Source: Ruminobacter sp964520475 (GTDB lineage Bacteria; Pseudomonadota; Gammaproteobacteria; Enterobacterales; Succinivibrionaceae). Taken from it: 64,000 bases of DNA. Position 1 is the first letter of the stretch. The number at the start of each line of letters is the position of its first letter. Positions 1 through 12,750 of the stretch are shown here, in pieces. The notes under the pieces were generated by a model. That model worked only from the letters and a program-made list of their open reading frames with translations. It was not told the DNA's origin and made no database searches. Location of the stretch: NCBI GenBank assembly GCA_964520475.1, contig CAZFNS010000002.1:1-64000 (forward strand), in the 5' to 3' direction. Position numbers and translations under genes: made by a program.

Positions 1-803
1 GACTCGATGCGGATGCCCTTGAACTTGTCCTCGTTGTCGCGGTTGCGGAGCACCATCCTCTTCACGATGACCATCGCGTCGTGCACCGCGGCCTTGAGGG
101 TCTTGCCCTGGAGGATCCGGCCCATCATGACCGAAAGGAAGATATCGCCGGTCCCGGGCAGGAACACGGGCACCGACACGTACGGCAGCGTGAAATACTC
201 GCCGTCTTCGGCGCTGTAGCCGACGACGGCCTCGCCGCCCTCCACCCGGCAGCTGGTGACCACCGCGGACTTCGCCCCGAGCGCCCTCACCCCGTCGACG
301 AGCGCGTACGCCTCGGCTTGCGTCAGATCGTCCCGGAACTCCCCGCCGGTCAGAAAAACCGCCTCGGTGTAGTTGGGGACGCAGCAGTACGCCACGCCGG
401 AGAGTCTCCTCAGGTCGGCCACGGTCCGCATGGTCATGCCGTTGTACAGGGAGCCGTTGTCGGCCATGATCGGATCCACGAAGATCGGCACGCCGTTCCG
501 GGCCTGCGCGCCGCAGAAATCGAGCAGCAGATCGGCCTGCTCGGAGGAGGTGATGAGGCCGGTGGAGATCGCGTCGAAGCCGAAGCCGAGTTCCTCCCAG
601 ACCCTGATGGAGCCCCGCATGTAGGCGGTGGCGTCCTGGATCTCGAACTTGCCGTACTCGAGGGTGTTGGAAACGAGCGCGGTCGGCAGGTTGTAGATGT
701 GGAAGCCCATGTTGGTCAGCACGGGGATCATGGCCGACAGAGCCACCTTCCCGTAGCCGCAGATGTCGTTGATGAGCAGGATCTGCTTGCCGCCGGTCTT
801 CAT
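1..803 (-). CDS. pdxY: Pyridoxamine/pyridoxal kinase, PfkB-like (3' end beyond window)
   Basis: Partial gene on the minus strand: 267 codons lie in the window and the C-terminus runs off the left edge. It should phosphorylate pyridoxamine or pyridoxal with ATP in the cytosolic B6 salvage pathway. The N-terminus reads MKTGGKQILLINDICGYGKV, a phrase typical of the pyridoxamine kinases of gut anaerobes, and near residue 213 it has LPGTGDIF, the ribokinase-fold GTGD motif with the catalytic Asp. The start is fixed by a strong GGGGAGGT Shine-Dalgarno just upstream of the ATG at 803. It lies 80 bp downstream of tamB on the same strand. The family call is firm; the choice between PdxK and PdxY substrate preference is not. 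Confidence 0.8.
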   Translation of the reverse strand, partial: MKTGGKQILLINDICGYGKVALSAMIPVLTNMGFHIYNLPTALVSNTLEYGKFEIQDATAYMRGSIRVWEELGFGFDAISTGLITSSEQADLLLDFCGAQARNGVPIFVDPIMADNGSLYNGMTMRTVADLRRLSGVAYCCVPNYTEAVFLTGGEFRDDLTQAEAYALVDGVRALGAKSAVVTSCRVEGGEAVVGYSAEDGEYFTLPYVSVPVFLPGTGDIFLSVMMGRILQGKTLKAAVHDAMVIVKRMVLRNRDNEDKFKGIRIE

Positions 804-883
804 GTCTTTACCTCCCCAAAGCGCCGCGCTTTCCGGGGCCCGGCCGGATTTCCCGCCGGCGGGAGCCCCGCTCCCGGCGCGGA

Positions 884-3800
884 TCAGAAGTCGAAATCGA
901 ACTTGTACACGGCGTCCACGGCCTGCTCGATCGAGTTCACGGCCTCGAGGTAGAAGCGCGGGAACATCTCGTACCTGATGCGGAACTCGGAAACGGCGTT
1001 GTAGATGCCGTAGCCGTAAGCCACCTGAACCTTCGGCAGCACGTACGCGGACACCTCCACGGCAGTTTCGTCGCCCTCGCCCCGGGAGTCGAGAGCCATG
1101 TCCTCGAGCCCCACGGCCTCGCCGATGTTGCTTATCATCCCGCTGGTCTGCATCAGGCCGGCGCTGAGCAGCACCTGGGTGGCCATGTCGCTGCCCCCGC
1201 TGGTCTGGTCGAGCCCCTTGCCGCGCAGGAGGTACGACAGGGCCTCGCTCTGGCTCATCGCGGGCCGCGAGAAGATCTGGACGTTGGGGCTGTTCGCCGA
1301 GCCCGTGACCATGATGCCGGCGGTGATGTTCTGGTTCTCCATGGCATGGGGGTTGCGGATCGCCCGGATGCTGAGGGCCGGGTTCGCGGGATCGCCGGTG
1401 AAGGCCACGTACCCCTGCTCGATCAGGAGGTTCTGGCCGTAGGCGTGGAACGTTCCGTCCTCGAGCTCGATCTTGCCGACCAGCGACAGCGGCCGGTGCG
1501 GGCGCTGGGTGAGCTTGAGGGCGCCGTGCATGTCGGTCCGCAGGCCGAGCGCGCGCACGTTGATGTCCGGCCCGAGGTCGATGTCGACGCGGAGCACCAC
1601 CGGCGAGTCGTACCCGCCCGGCTCCACCAGGTTGCCGTTTTCGTCGCTCACGAGCTCCACGACGTCGCTCGAAACCGAGACGGAGCTCTCGGGCAGATCC
1701 TTCACGACGATGCGCGCCTGCGGCACCCGCACCTTGCCGGACACGCGGCTCATCGTGTCCGTGAACCTGCCCTCGATGTCCGCCTGGAAAATGCCGTCGC
1801 CGTAGCCGAGGAGCCGCACCGGGATCTCCTCGGTGCTGATTTTGACGCTGGCCGACACGGCCGGGGCCCAGGCCACGTCGCCGGTGACCGTGCCCTTCTT
1901 GCCGTTGAACAGGAACGAGGAATCGATGTCCGCCCTGCTTCCCGCCACTTCCATGACGGTGTTGAACTTGGTGATCTCGCCCACGTTGACGGCGGGGCTC
2001 AGGCTCATGTCGTCGATCCGGAGCTGCCCGTAGAATTCCGGCGCGGCGAGGTTCCCGGCGTAGCGCCCGTGGCAGACGAACTTCCCGCCGGCCGCGGTGA
2101 TGTCCTCGCTGAATTTCTCGGCGAGGCCGAGATCCAGGCCGTCGACGTCCAGCGTGCCGCCCAGGGTCCGCGCGGAACTGAGGGCGCTTATGCCGAGCTG
2201 CGACCTGAGGTTCCCGTGCTTGCCGAGATCCACGACGAGATCCGAGGTCAAATCGTCGCCGTCCAGGTTCGCCTTAAGCCCGAGCCGGTCGATTTTGAGG
2301 CGCTGCCGGTTGTAGTAAACGGTGTTGGCGGCCTCTTTGAGCTCCACCTGCGCGCGGGGCCGGCTCCCCTCCATCTCGAAGTTCGCCGCGATCGCCACGG
2401 GGTTCTTCACGTACAGGGTGTCGGGCAGGAACTCCTTGAACTTCATGACGTTGAGTTCCGGTATGTCCAGGTTCACGCGGGCCTTTTTGGCGGAGTAGAA
2501 CGCGTCCGAAACGTTGATCGCGATTTCGTTCACGTCCCAGGAATGGCCGCCCGCCGTGACCGCGAGCTCGGGCTTCAGGGCCACGGTGAAGTCCACGCGC
2601 TTCGCGAGTTTGACGTCGGCGCCCTTGAGCCCCGCCGTGAGTTTGTGCAGCGTGCCGGTATAGACGTCGCGCGCCTTGGCGAGCCCGCCCCTTAAGGCAA
2701 GCGACACGGGCCCGGCTATGGTGCCGGAATCGAGCGTCAGGTTGTGCTCGCCCTCGCCGCCCGAGAAGAGCAGGTTGAAGTCGCTCAGGTACTCGTCGCT
2801 TCCCTGGTGCATCTCCTCGAGGTAGACCTTGAGGAACGCGTCGTCGAGGTACATGCCCTTGAACCAGGCCTTGCCCGCGACGTCGGCGTTGCTGATGTGC
2901 AGGTCCATGGCGGCGAGTTCGGAGATGAACCACTCGAAGTCGAATTTCGGGGCGTCGATCGTCCCCCTGACCTTGAAGGAGCCGTCGACCTGGCCGGACC
3001 AGTCGGGCATCAGCGTGCCGAGGTTCTGCAGGGTGAACTCCGCGTTCACGCTGAGTTCGTCGCCGAGCGTGCCGCTGATGTCTACGGTGTTCCGGTCGCC
3101 GGCGGAGGCTTTGATCCCCTCGATGACCCCGCGGTAGGCGGAGTTGAGCTCGAGGTTGCCGGACGAAAGGGACAGCGGGTAGCCCGCGTAGCGGCCGTCC
3201 GCCTCGAGCCGCGTCACCTTCGCGTACCAGTCGGTGAGGCTCTGGTAATGGAGGTAGGCGGTCATCCCGAAGTCCAGCGCCCCGTCCATGTCGGGATTGT
3301 AGCGCGCCAGATCGGTGATCTTCACGTCGAGGGAGCCGTCGTACGAGTACTGGCCCTGCCAGACGGCGTCGCCCGCGGCGGCCACCCGGTCGCCGTTGTC
3401 CGAGTTCACCTCGAATTTGCGGATCCACGCCTGCGCGAAGTCGGTGCCGACGTCGGCCTCCACGTCGAGGACCGGGAAATCCATGGCCTCGACGCCTTTC
3501 GCCGAGAGCTCGGCGTCGATCCCGCCCAGGGAGCCCGAGGCCTTGAGGTTAAGCTCGCCGACGGCGTAATCGGGCTTTTCCCCCGTGACCGGCCAGCGGG
3601 CGTGCTTCACCCCGACGTTCGCGGAAAAAGGCAGCCCCGGGGCCAGAACGTCGCTTCTGGCCGTGACGTCGGCGTCGGTCGCCCCGCGGACGATCACCTC
3701 CGCGTTGAGATCGGCGAGGTCCCCGGTCACGGCGGCCTTGAGCTTATGGGTATTGAGCAGACCGAACCAGTCTTCGTTGCGCGAGAAGGCGAAGAGGTGC

Positions 3801-5161
3801 GCGGTTATGGGGTAGTAGGCGTCGAGGGCGATCGAGCTGTTCAGCAGCGCGGCGTGGCCGAGCTCGTGGTTTATCCGCAGGCGGTTGACGAAGATCTCCG
3901 TCCCCACGTAGCTCATCTTGAAACCGCCGTCGAAGATCCCGGTGTCGAAACCGTCCATCCGGTAGCGGGAATTCTTGATCTCGACGTTTTCCGCGTAGAG
4001 ATCGAACGGCAGGATCACGGTGACCAGGGGCTCGATCTTCGCGGCGATCTCCTTGCGGTCGTACGGATCGCGCAGCGGCTCGGGCTCGGGCCCGGCCTCT
4101 TCCCCCGCTTCGGCCCCGGCCTCCGGCTCCGTTCCGGCCGGGGCGGCCGCGGTTGCGCCGCCCGCCGGGGCGGCGGCGCCGGCTTCGGCCGCGGCGGCGG
4201 TCCCGGCTCCGGCGGTTTCCGCCGCGTTTTCGGCGTTTTCGGCGGTTTCCGCCGCGGCTTCGCCGGCGGCGGCCCGCCATTCGGGGTGGCGCGCCAGCAG
4301 ATCGGCGAATTCCACCTTCTTACCGGAGTCGCGCAGGGCCGCGAGGGCCTCGCGGTCGGCCCCGTGGAGCAGGGTGTCGGAGTACTCTATGCCGAGGTAG
4401 GCCACGTCGAGCCGGGGCCCCTCCCACACGGCCGAAGCCCGGCACTTCTCCACGGCGACGTCGATGATGTCGGAGAGCATCCAGAAGCCGTCGACCTCAA
4501 TCGACTTCGCGTTGAGGCGGATCGGGAAGTCGAGCACGAAAGGCTCCCCGTCGTCCGGAACCTCCTCGGGTTCCTCGGCGACCGGGTTCACGAGGGGCGC
4601 GGGAATGACGGCGAGGGTCGGGTCGACGCGGGCGGAGCTGTCGCGGGTCCTGACCATGTCGCCCTTCTCGTTGAGACCGAAAGAGTGGTTCTCGTAGAGG
4701 CGGTCCCTGAGGAAGTCCCCGATGAGGGGCACCTCCTCCGGCCTGTTGCCGAGCACCAAGAGCACGTCTTTGGTCCGCAGGTACTCGACGTCGAGGCGGC
4801 GCGACAGGAGTCCCCACACGTCGTACTTCACGGAGACCTCCCCGGCGTCGACGTGGATCGTGTCCTCGATCTTAAGGCTGAAATTCCTGAGGGTGAAGCC
4901 GCGGCCGAAGCTGCCCGCGGCGAACTCGCCCCCCACCATCGGCACGGCGGCCTTCACCCGGTTCCAGACCACCTCCGAGCCGGACTCGGTGAACACGACC
5001 CACCAGACGAGGGCGAGGACGAGCAGGACGAGGAACAGCGCGGCGGTCAGAGCCAGCCGCGCGAGTTTCAGGCAGAAGCGCAGCGCCCCGCGGGCCGGGG
5101 AGCCTTTCCCCGCCGCTCCCGCGTTTTCCGTAACCGGCGTTTTTTCTTCAGTTTCACGCAT
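884..5161 (-). CDS. tamB: Translocation and assembly module inner-membrane subunit TamB
   Basis: 1425 residues. TamB is anchored in the inner membrane and spans the periplasm as a long beta-rich groove. With TamA it helps outer-membrane protein insertion and/or phospholipid transport. Visible here are a short cytosolic tail, one transmembrane helix at about residues 32-54, a long beta-repeat body, and the conserved C-terminal DUF490/TamB domain (about 1250-1425) ending in Phe. A low-complexity Ala/Glu/Gly/Pro stretch at about residues 295-365 (DNA about 4065-4280) is not a usual TamB element and looks like a lineage-specific linker. The gene starts 38 bp after the tamA stop, giving the classic tamA-tamB operon order. 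Identity is well supported. Confidence 0.93.
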   Translation of the reverse strand: MRETEEKTPVTENAGAAGKGSPARGALRFCLKLARLALTAALFLVLLVLALVWWVVFTESGSEVVWNRVKAAVPMVGGEFAAGSFGRGFTLRNFSLKIEDTIHVDAGEVSVKYDVWGLLSRRLDVEYLRTKDVLLVLGNRPEEVPLIGDFLRDRLYENHSFGLNEKGDMVRTRDSSARVDPTLAVIPAPLVNPVAEEPEEVPDDGEPFVLDFPIRLNAKSIEVDGFWMLSDIIDVAVEKCRASAVWEGPRLDVAYLGIEYSDTLLHGADREALAALRDSGKKVEFADLLARHPEWRAAAGEAAAETAENAENAAETAGAGTAAAAEAGAAAPAGGATAAAPAGTEPEAGAEAGEEAGPEPEPLRDPYDRKEIAAKIEPLVTVILPFDLYAENVEIKNSRYRMDGFDTGIFDGGFKMSYVGTEIFVNRLRINHELGHAALLNSSIALDAYYPITAHLFAFSRNEDWFGLLNTHKLKAAVTGDLADLNAEVIVRGATDADVTARSDVLAPGLPFSANVGVKHARWPVTGEKPDYAVGELNLKASGSLGGIDAELSAKGVEAMDFPVLDVEADVGTDFAQAWIRKFEVNSDNGDRVAAAGDAVWQGQYSYDGSLDVKITDLARYNPDMDGALDFGMTAYLHYQSLTDWYAKVTRLEADGRYAGYPLSLSSGNLELNSAYRGVIEGIKASAGDRNTVDISGTLGDELSVNAEFTLQNLGTLMPDWSGQVDGSFKVRGTIDAPKFDFEWFISELAAMDLHISNADVAGKAWFKGMYLDDAFLKVYLEEMHQGSDEYLSDFNLLFSGGEGEHNLTLDSGTIAGPVSLALRGGLAKARDVYTGTLHKLTAGLKGADVKLAKRVDFTVALKPELAVTAGGHSWDVNEIAINVSDAFYSAKKARVNLDIPELNVMKFKEFLPDTLYVKNPVAIAANFEMEGSRPRAQVELKEAANTVYYNRQRLKIDRLGLKANLDGDDLTSDLVVDLGKHGNLRSQLGISALSSARTLGGTLDVDGLDLGLAEKFSEDITAAGGKFVCHGRYAGNLAAPEFYGQLRIDDMSLSPAVNVGEITKFNTVMEVAGSRADIDSSFLFNGKKGTVTGDVAWAPAVSASVKISTEEIPVRLLGYGDGIFQADIEGRFTDTMSRVSGKVRVPQARIVVKDLPESSVSVSSDVVELVSDENGNLVEPGGYDSPVVLRVDIDLGPDINVRALGLRTDMHGALKLTQRPHRPLSLVGKIELEDGTFHAYGQNLLIEQGYVAFTGDPANPALSIRAIRNPHAMENQNITAGIMVTGSANSPNVQIFSRPAMSQSEALSYLLRGKGLDQTSGGSDMATQVLLSAGLMQTSGMISNIGEAVGLEDMALDSRGEGDETAVEVSAYVLPKVQVAYGYGIYNAVSEFRIRYEMFPRFYLEAVNSIEQAVDAVYKFDFDF

Positions 5162-5199
5162 AATTGAGAACCACCGCTGTCTTTCCGGCCGGAGCCGCG

Positions 5200-7059
5200 T
5201 CAGATGTCCGGGCCGATCCCGAAATGCACCCTGAACGGAATGTGCGTTTCGGAAACGCCGAAGCCGAAGTCGAACTTAATGAGGCCCACGGGCGACACGT
5301 AGCGCACGCCCGTGCCCGCGCCCACGATCGTCTCGTCCGATTTGTAATCGTTGGTCGCCTGGCCGGCGTCCACGAACCAGGCCCAGCGCATATTCTCGAT
5401 CACCGGGAGCTGGATCTCCGCCGTGCCGGCCGTCAGGTAGCGGCCGCCGGCGAGATCGCCCGAGGCGTCGCGGTTGGAGATCGACTTGTAGGCGAAGCCC
5501 CTCACCGAGTTGTCGCCGCCGACGAAGAACCGGTACGAAGGCGGCGCGGCCTTGGCGTCGGGGCCGACGTTGACGCCCTGCTCGACCTTGAAGAGGAGGC
5601 GCGAGTTCCGCGTGGGATTGAAGAGCCACTTCGCCTGCGCGTACAGCTGGACGAAGTTGACGTCCGCCCCGAGGGCCCGCGACGACGTCAGGATCCTGAA
5701 GGTGTAGTTCTCGCCCCGGGCCTGGTCGCGGCGCGGGAAGGACCGCGCGTAGTTGACGCGCAGCGTCGGGCCGATCGTCCAGGCGTTCCCTTTCTCGAGG
5801 CCCTGGGTGTAGTCTTCGTACTGGACGGTGACGCCGCCGTCGAACGACCACGGCCGGTGCTTCCTGGTGACGAAGTGCCCCTGGAACGAGGTGATGTCGT
5901 CGAGGGTGTCGTTGAGGTCCTCGTGGGACTGCTGCGCCTGGAGGTAGAAATAGTCGGACAGGGGGTTGTGGAACGGGATCTTGTAGCGGGTCAGGAACTC
6001 CTGGCGGACCTGCGAGGCCTCGATCTGCATGAGCAGGGAGTCGCCGCGCTCGTTGAGGAGCGGCATGTTCCAGGTCACCTTGCCCCGGACGCCCTCGTCC
6101 GTCGCGTAGCCGAGGCCCACTTCCATCACGTTGAACTTCTTTCTCTTCAGGTTTATGTTGATCGGAACCTGGTAGTTTTCGGTCTCCTCGATCAGGGGGC
6201 TCACCTCCGCGTCGGAGAAATAGCCGGTCTCGTAAAGCCGCGAACCGAGGCCCGAGAGCCGGTACGCGTCGAAGCGGACGCCCTCCCGGATATCCACGAT
6301 CTCGGCGATGGCCGGCCGGTAGCGGACGTCCCCGCTGTAGCGGACTTCGCCGAAGCGGTACCGGCGGCCGCTGTTGAAGATCAGGCGGACGTCGGCGTAA
6401 TTCTCTTTGAGGTTGGCGTAGACCTTCGAGAAGATGAAATGCCCGTCGAAGTAGCCGCGGGTGATCGCGGCGGCCATCATCTTCGATTTGAGGCCTTCGT
6501 ACTCCTCGTGGGAAAGCGGGGTGTGGCTCTTGATCTTCAGCCCTTTGAAGATCCTCATGTAGCCGGGATCGGTGGCGGCCTCCCCGAGCACCTGGATGTC
6601 GGTCCGGCGCACCCACATCTTCTTGCCGGGCTCGACGTAGACGACCAGCACGGCCGACGTCGCCGACTTGAACTCCATGGCGACCCCGGGGTTGTAGAAG
6701 CCGAACACCTTGACGGCGTCCCGCACCCGGGCTTTGATTTTTTCGATCGTGGCGGAGCTGCTCAGGTTGATGCGCCGCATCTCGGGCATGGTCTGCAGGT
6801 ACGCCCTGACGTTCTCCCGGGCCGCCTCGTCGTTTTCCAGGCTGACCTCGTACTCCACGACGAGCCCGAGCGCTTCCTTGGACGCGTCGGCGTTGAGGTT
6901 CTTGACGGGCCGGGTGTAGAAATCCGGATCCCGCTCCGGGCTCTTTTCCGCCGCGGCGCCCGGCTCCCCGCCGTACACGGTGTCGGCCCGGGACGCGGCC
7001 GGCAGCAGAAGCAGCGCCGCCGCCAGACATGACATTAAACAGCAAAGACGAACGAACAT
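5200..7059 (-). CDS. tamA: Outer-membrane assembly factor TamA (BamA/Omp85 superfamily)
   Basis: 619 residues. It has an N-terminal Sec signal peptide (cleavage near residue 26, after SRA), a POTRA-domain region to about residue 270, and a C-terminal 16-strand barrel domain. The barrel carries the Omp85 signature SVRGFAYKS and ends in an outer-membrane-type C-terminal strand. It partners with TamB, encoded next in the operon, in outer-membrane biogenesis. The upstream region (7060-7282) is interrupted by a 100-N gap, so its promoter cannot be read. No frame problem is seen. Confidence 0.92.
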   Translation of the reverse strand: MFVRLCCLMSCLAAALLLLPAASRADTVYGGEPGAAAEKSPERDPDFYTRPVKNLNADASKEALGLVVEYEVSLENDEAARENVRAYLQTMPEMRRINLSSSATIEKIKARVRDAVKVFGFYNPGVAMEFKSATSAVLVVYVEPGKKMWVRRTDIQVLGEAATDPGYMRIFKGLKIKSHTPLSHEEYEGLKSKMMAAAITRGYFDGHFIFSKVYANLKENYADVRLIFNSGRRYRFGEVRYSGDVRYRPAIAEIVDIREGVRFDAYRLSGLGSRLYETGYFSDAEVSPLIEETENYQVPININLKRKKFNVMEVGLGYATDEGVRGKVTWNMPLLNERGDSLLMQIEASQVRQEFLTRYKIPFHNPLSDYFYLQAQQSHEDLNDTLDDITSFQGHFVTRKHRPWSFDGGVTVQYEDYTQGLEKGNAWTIGPTLRVNYARSFPRRDQARGENYTFRILTSSRALGADVNFVQLYAQAKWLFNPTRNSRLLFKVEQGVNVGPDAKAAPPSYRFFVGGDNSVRGFAYKSISNRDASGDLAGGRYLTAGTAEIQLPVIENMRWAWFVDAGQATNDYKSDETIVGAGTGVRYVSPVGLIKFDFGFGVSETHIPFRVHFGIGPDI

Positions 7060-7155
7060 ATACCCGCAGCTTATCCGAAAACAGCCCCAACCGCGCCGGG
7101 GAGCGGCCCGCCGCTCCCGCGCTCAAATATTACCATAAACGCCCGGGACAAAACG

Positions 7156-7255
7156 NNNNNNNNNNNNNNNNNNNNNNNNNNNNNNNNNNNNNNNNNNNNN
7201 NNNNNNNNNNNNNNNNNNNNNNNNNNNNNNNNNNNNNNNNNNNNNNNNNNNNNNN
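7156..7255. other. Assembly gap (100 N) upstream of tamA
   Basis: Exactly 100 N. Unlike three other gaps here, the flanks do not repeat each other, so sequence of unknown length may be missing between tamA and the secreted orphan gene. The tamA promoter probably lies in or next to it. The arbitrary size marks a scaffold join. Confidence 0.97.
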
Positions 7256-7282
7256 GCGCCCGCCCTCGCCCCGCCGCGGGGA

Positions 7283-7834
7283 TCAGCGCTTCGCCGGAGC
7301 CTCGCGGTAGAACGGGCAGGTCCTGCGCAGCACCGCGTCCATGTGCGCCCCGATCCCCTGCTCGTCCAGCCGGGCGACGGCCTTCTCGTCGAGGTCGTAG
7401 ACCAGCGCGTAGCGGTAGTACTTCGCGGGGGAGTTGTAGAGCCCCGCGATCGCGCCCTTGCCCCGGAAGCATTTCGCCCGGAAGCGGTACACGCCGTCCG
7501 GGTTCTCCTTCGGCTCGGAGGAAACGTTGCCCGCGCCGTCCGCGAAGGCGAGGCCCGAGCAGCGCTTCTTCATCCCGGCGACCGTTTCCTTAAAACCCGC
7601 GAAGGACGGCGCGGCGACGGTCTCCACGGTGATCTGGTACTCCCGCGGGTGCATGTCGTCGAGCTCCACGGAGCAGATGGCCTCGCCGCCGAACTCCCCG
7701 CTCGAAACGTTGAACGTGTGGCCCGCGTAAGGATAATTCTCCTTTTCGGCGGGCCCGTCCGCCGCGCCGGCGCCCCCGAGGGCGCACGCCGCCAGAACCA
7801 GCGCCGCCGCCCGCGGCGTCTTCCCGAAAAACAT
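7283..7834 (-). CDS. Secreted protein of unknown function
   Basis: 183 residues, not recognised. A Sec signal peptide is clear (hydrophobic core LVLAACALGGAGA, predicted cleavage near residue 24). The mature part has four cysteines (near 54, 93, 129 and 176), consistent with two disulfides in a small periplasmic or secreted domain. The ATG at 7834 follows a good GGGAGGTG ribosome site. It lies between carB (upstream on the same strand, 138 bp away) and the gap before tamA. No enzyme motif is visible, and the spacing and context do not tie it to pyrimidine synthesis. Confidence 0.7.
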   Translation of the reverse strand: MFFGKTPRAAALVLAACALGGAGAADGPAEKENYPYAGHTFNVSSGEFGGEAICSVELDDMHPREYQITVETVAAPSFAGFKETVAGMKKRCSGLAFADGAGNVSSEPKENPDGVYRFRAKCFRGKGAIAGLYNSPAKYYRYALVYDLDEKAVARLDEQGIGAHMDAVLRRTCPFYREAPAKR

Positions 7835-7972
7835 CCCGGCACCTCCCGAAAGCGCCCCGTACGGCCGCCGCGGCGGGCGGGACGGCCCGGACGGCGGATA
7901 AAAAACGAAAAGCCTCCCGCGCCCCGGAAAGCTCCCGCGCCCGCCCCGGCCGCGCGGACCGGGGCGGCGGCG

Positions 7973-11218
<3,246 letters not shown>

Positions 11219-12361
11219 TTACTGCCCCCGCCGGTATTCCCTGATTAAATCGATGAAATGATCAAACAGAGCCGCCGCGTCGTGCGGGCCCGGGCTGGCC
11301 TCGGGGTGGCCCTGGAAGCTGAACGCGGGCGCGTCGGTCCGCTCGATGCCCTGCAGGGTGCCGTCGAAGAGCGACACGTGGGTCGCCCGGAGGCACGGGG
11401 GCAGCGTGGCGGCGTCGACCGCGAAGCCGTGGTTCTGGGAGGAGATCATGACGGTGTTCCGGGCCAGATCCCTGACGGGATGGTTGGCGCCGTGGTGGCC
11501 GAACTTCATCTTGACCGTCTTCGCGCCGCTCGCGAGGGCGAGCAGCTGGTGGCCGAGGCAGATGCCGAAGACCGGGACGCGGCGGGCGACGAATTCGCGG
11601 ATGGCCTCCTGCGCGTAGAGGCACGGCTCGGGGTCGCCCGGGCCGTTCGACAGGAACACCCCGTCCGGATCCATGGCCAGGACCGCGGCCGCCGGCGTGT
11701 CCGCCGGGACCACGGTCAGGCGGCAGCCCCGGGAAACCAGCATTCTGAGGATGTTCCTCTTGACCCCGAAATCGTAGGCGACCACGTGCAGGGGCAGCTC
11801 CTCCGGGCGGAACTCCCGGAAGCCCTCCCCGAGCGCCCACGTTCCCTGCGTCCACTCGTACGGGGCGCGGCAGGTCACCTCGCGGGCGAGATCCATGCCC
11901 TTGAGCCCCGGGAACGCCCGGGCCCTCTGCAGGGCCTCCTCCTCGTCGGGGTTCTCCCCGGAAAGGATGCAGCCCGCCTGGGCGCCCTTCTCGCGCAGGA
12001 GGCGGGTCAGCTTGCGGGTGTCGATGCCGCAGATGCCGGGCACGCCGCGCTCCGCGAGGTAGTCCGAGAGCGCCATGCGGCTCCGGAAGCTCGAGGCGAG
12101 CGGCGGCAGGTCGCGGATGACCAGGCCCTGGGGGTGGATCCGCGGGGACTCCTCGTCTTCGGGGTTGCAGCCGTAGTTGCCGATGTGGGGATAGGTGAGG
12201 GTGACAATCTGTCTGGAATAGGAGGGATCGGTCAGGATTTCCTGGTAGCCGGTCATGGCCGTGTTGAAAACGACTTCGCCCGCGGCGGCGCCCGCCGCCC
12301 CGAACGAAACACCCCTGAACACCGTGCCGTCCCCGAGCGCCAGTAACGCAGAATGAGTCAA
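11219..12361 (-). CDS. carA: Carbamoyl-phosphate synthase small (glutaminase) subunit, TTG start
   Basis: 380 residues, glutamine amidotransferase subunit of CarAB. The N-terminal CPSase small domain reads THSALLALGDGT and is followed by the class I amidotransferase domain with nucleophile motif VFGICLGHQLLAL and a catalytic His-x-Glu in FQGHPEASPG. I place the start at a TTG at 12359-12361: it has GGAGGT four bases upstream, and the resulting N-terminus aligns with E. coli CarA (MIKSALLVLEDGT). No ATG in frame fits. The open frame continues upstream through a 100-N gap, but that extension is not coding. First gene of a carA-carB operon. Confidence 0.95.
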   Translation of the reverse strand: MTHSALLALGDGTVFRGVSFGAAGAAAGEVVFNTAMTGYQEILTDPSYSRQIVTLTYPHIGNYGCNPEDEESPRIHPQGLVIRDLPPLASSFRSRMALSDYLAERGVPGICGIDTRKLTRLLREKGAQAGCILSGENPDEEEALQRARAFPGLKGMDLAREVTCRAPYEWTQGTWALGEGFREFRPEELPLHVVAYDFGVKRNILRMLVSRGCRLTVVPADTPAAAVLAMDPDGVFLSNGPGDPEPCLYAQEAIREFVARRVPVFGICLGHQLLALASGAKTVKMKFGHHGANHPVRDLARNTVMISSQNHGFAVDAATLPPCLRATHVSLFDGTLQGIERTDAPAFSFQGHPEASPGPHDAAALFDHFIDLIREYRRGQ

Positions 12362-12453
12362 GATGACCTCCGGAATGGTTGTTATGGTTACGGGCGCGGC
12401 CCCGCCCGCGGCGGGCGGGGGCGCCCCCGGCGAATGAGAGCCGGATCTAAGGC

Positions 12454-12481
12454 ATTTTATACCATTGCGGGTTTTTATCAA
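12454..12481 (-). promoter_or_regulatory. Candidate sigma-70 promoter for carAB
   Basis: Minus-strand TTGATA (12476-12481), 16-bp spacer, TAAAAT (12454-12459). It predicts a leader of about 85 nt before the carA TTG, which contains a very GC-rich stem. It sits in a locally AT-rich patch. An ACGCAAACG half-site of PurR type lies just upstream at 12488-12496, but the other half of the operator is missing. Confidence 0.5.
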
Positions 12482-12520
12482 GTCCAAAACGCAAACGCCC
12501 CGGGCGGCTCCCCCGCCCCT

Positions 12521-12572
12521 AAAAAAAGAAACGCCGGCGGGCCCGCCGTCCCGGGGACGGGGCCTGCCGGCG
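12521..12572 (-). terminator. Intrinsic terminator downstream of kpsF
   Basis: On the minus strand, a GC-rich stem with outer arms CGCCGGC (12566-12572) and GCCGGCG (12532-12538) is followed by TTTCTTTTTTT. The stem lies inside the 55-bp segment duplicated across the adjacent gap. In the true sequence it sits directly after the kpsF stop codon. Confidence 0.7.
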
Positions 12573-12586
12573 CGGGCCGGGCCGCG

Positions 12587-12686
12587 NNNNNNNNNNNNNN
12601 NNNNNNNNNNNNNNNNNNNNNNNNNNNNNNNNNNNNNNNNNNNNNNNNNNNNNNNNNNNNNNNNNNNNNNNNNNNNNNNNNNNNNN
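12587..12686. other. Assembly gap (100 N), probably zero true length
   Basis: The 55 bases before it (12532-12586) recur exactly after it (12687-12741). This is the pattern of two contigs ending in the same 55-mer placed end to end without merging. The real kpsF-carA spacer is then about 235 bp rather than 389 bp. Confidence 0.9.
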
Positions 12687-12741
12687 CGCCGGCGGGCCCG
12701 CCGTCCCGGGGACGGGGCCTGCCGGCGCGGGCCGGGCCGCG
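12687..12741. repeat. 55-bp exact duplicate of 12532-12586 (assembly artefact)
   Basis: Identical over 55 bases to the sequence left of the N run. It contains the terminator stem of kpsF. See the other two gaps with the same 55-bp signature (24007-24216 and 31298-31507). Confidence 0.9.
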
Positions 12742-12750
12742 GCGGCGCCG

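Noticed and set aside
12488..12496. PurR-type operator near carAB
   Set aside because: Only the ACGCAAACG half-site is present; the other half does not match, so it is not called as an operator.
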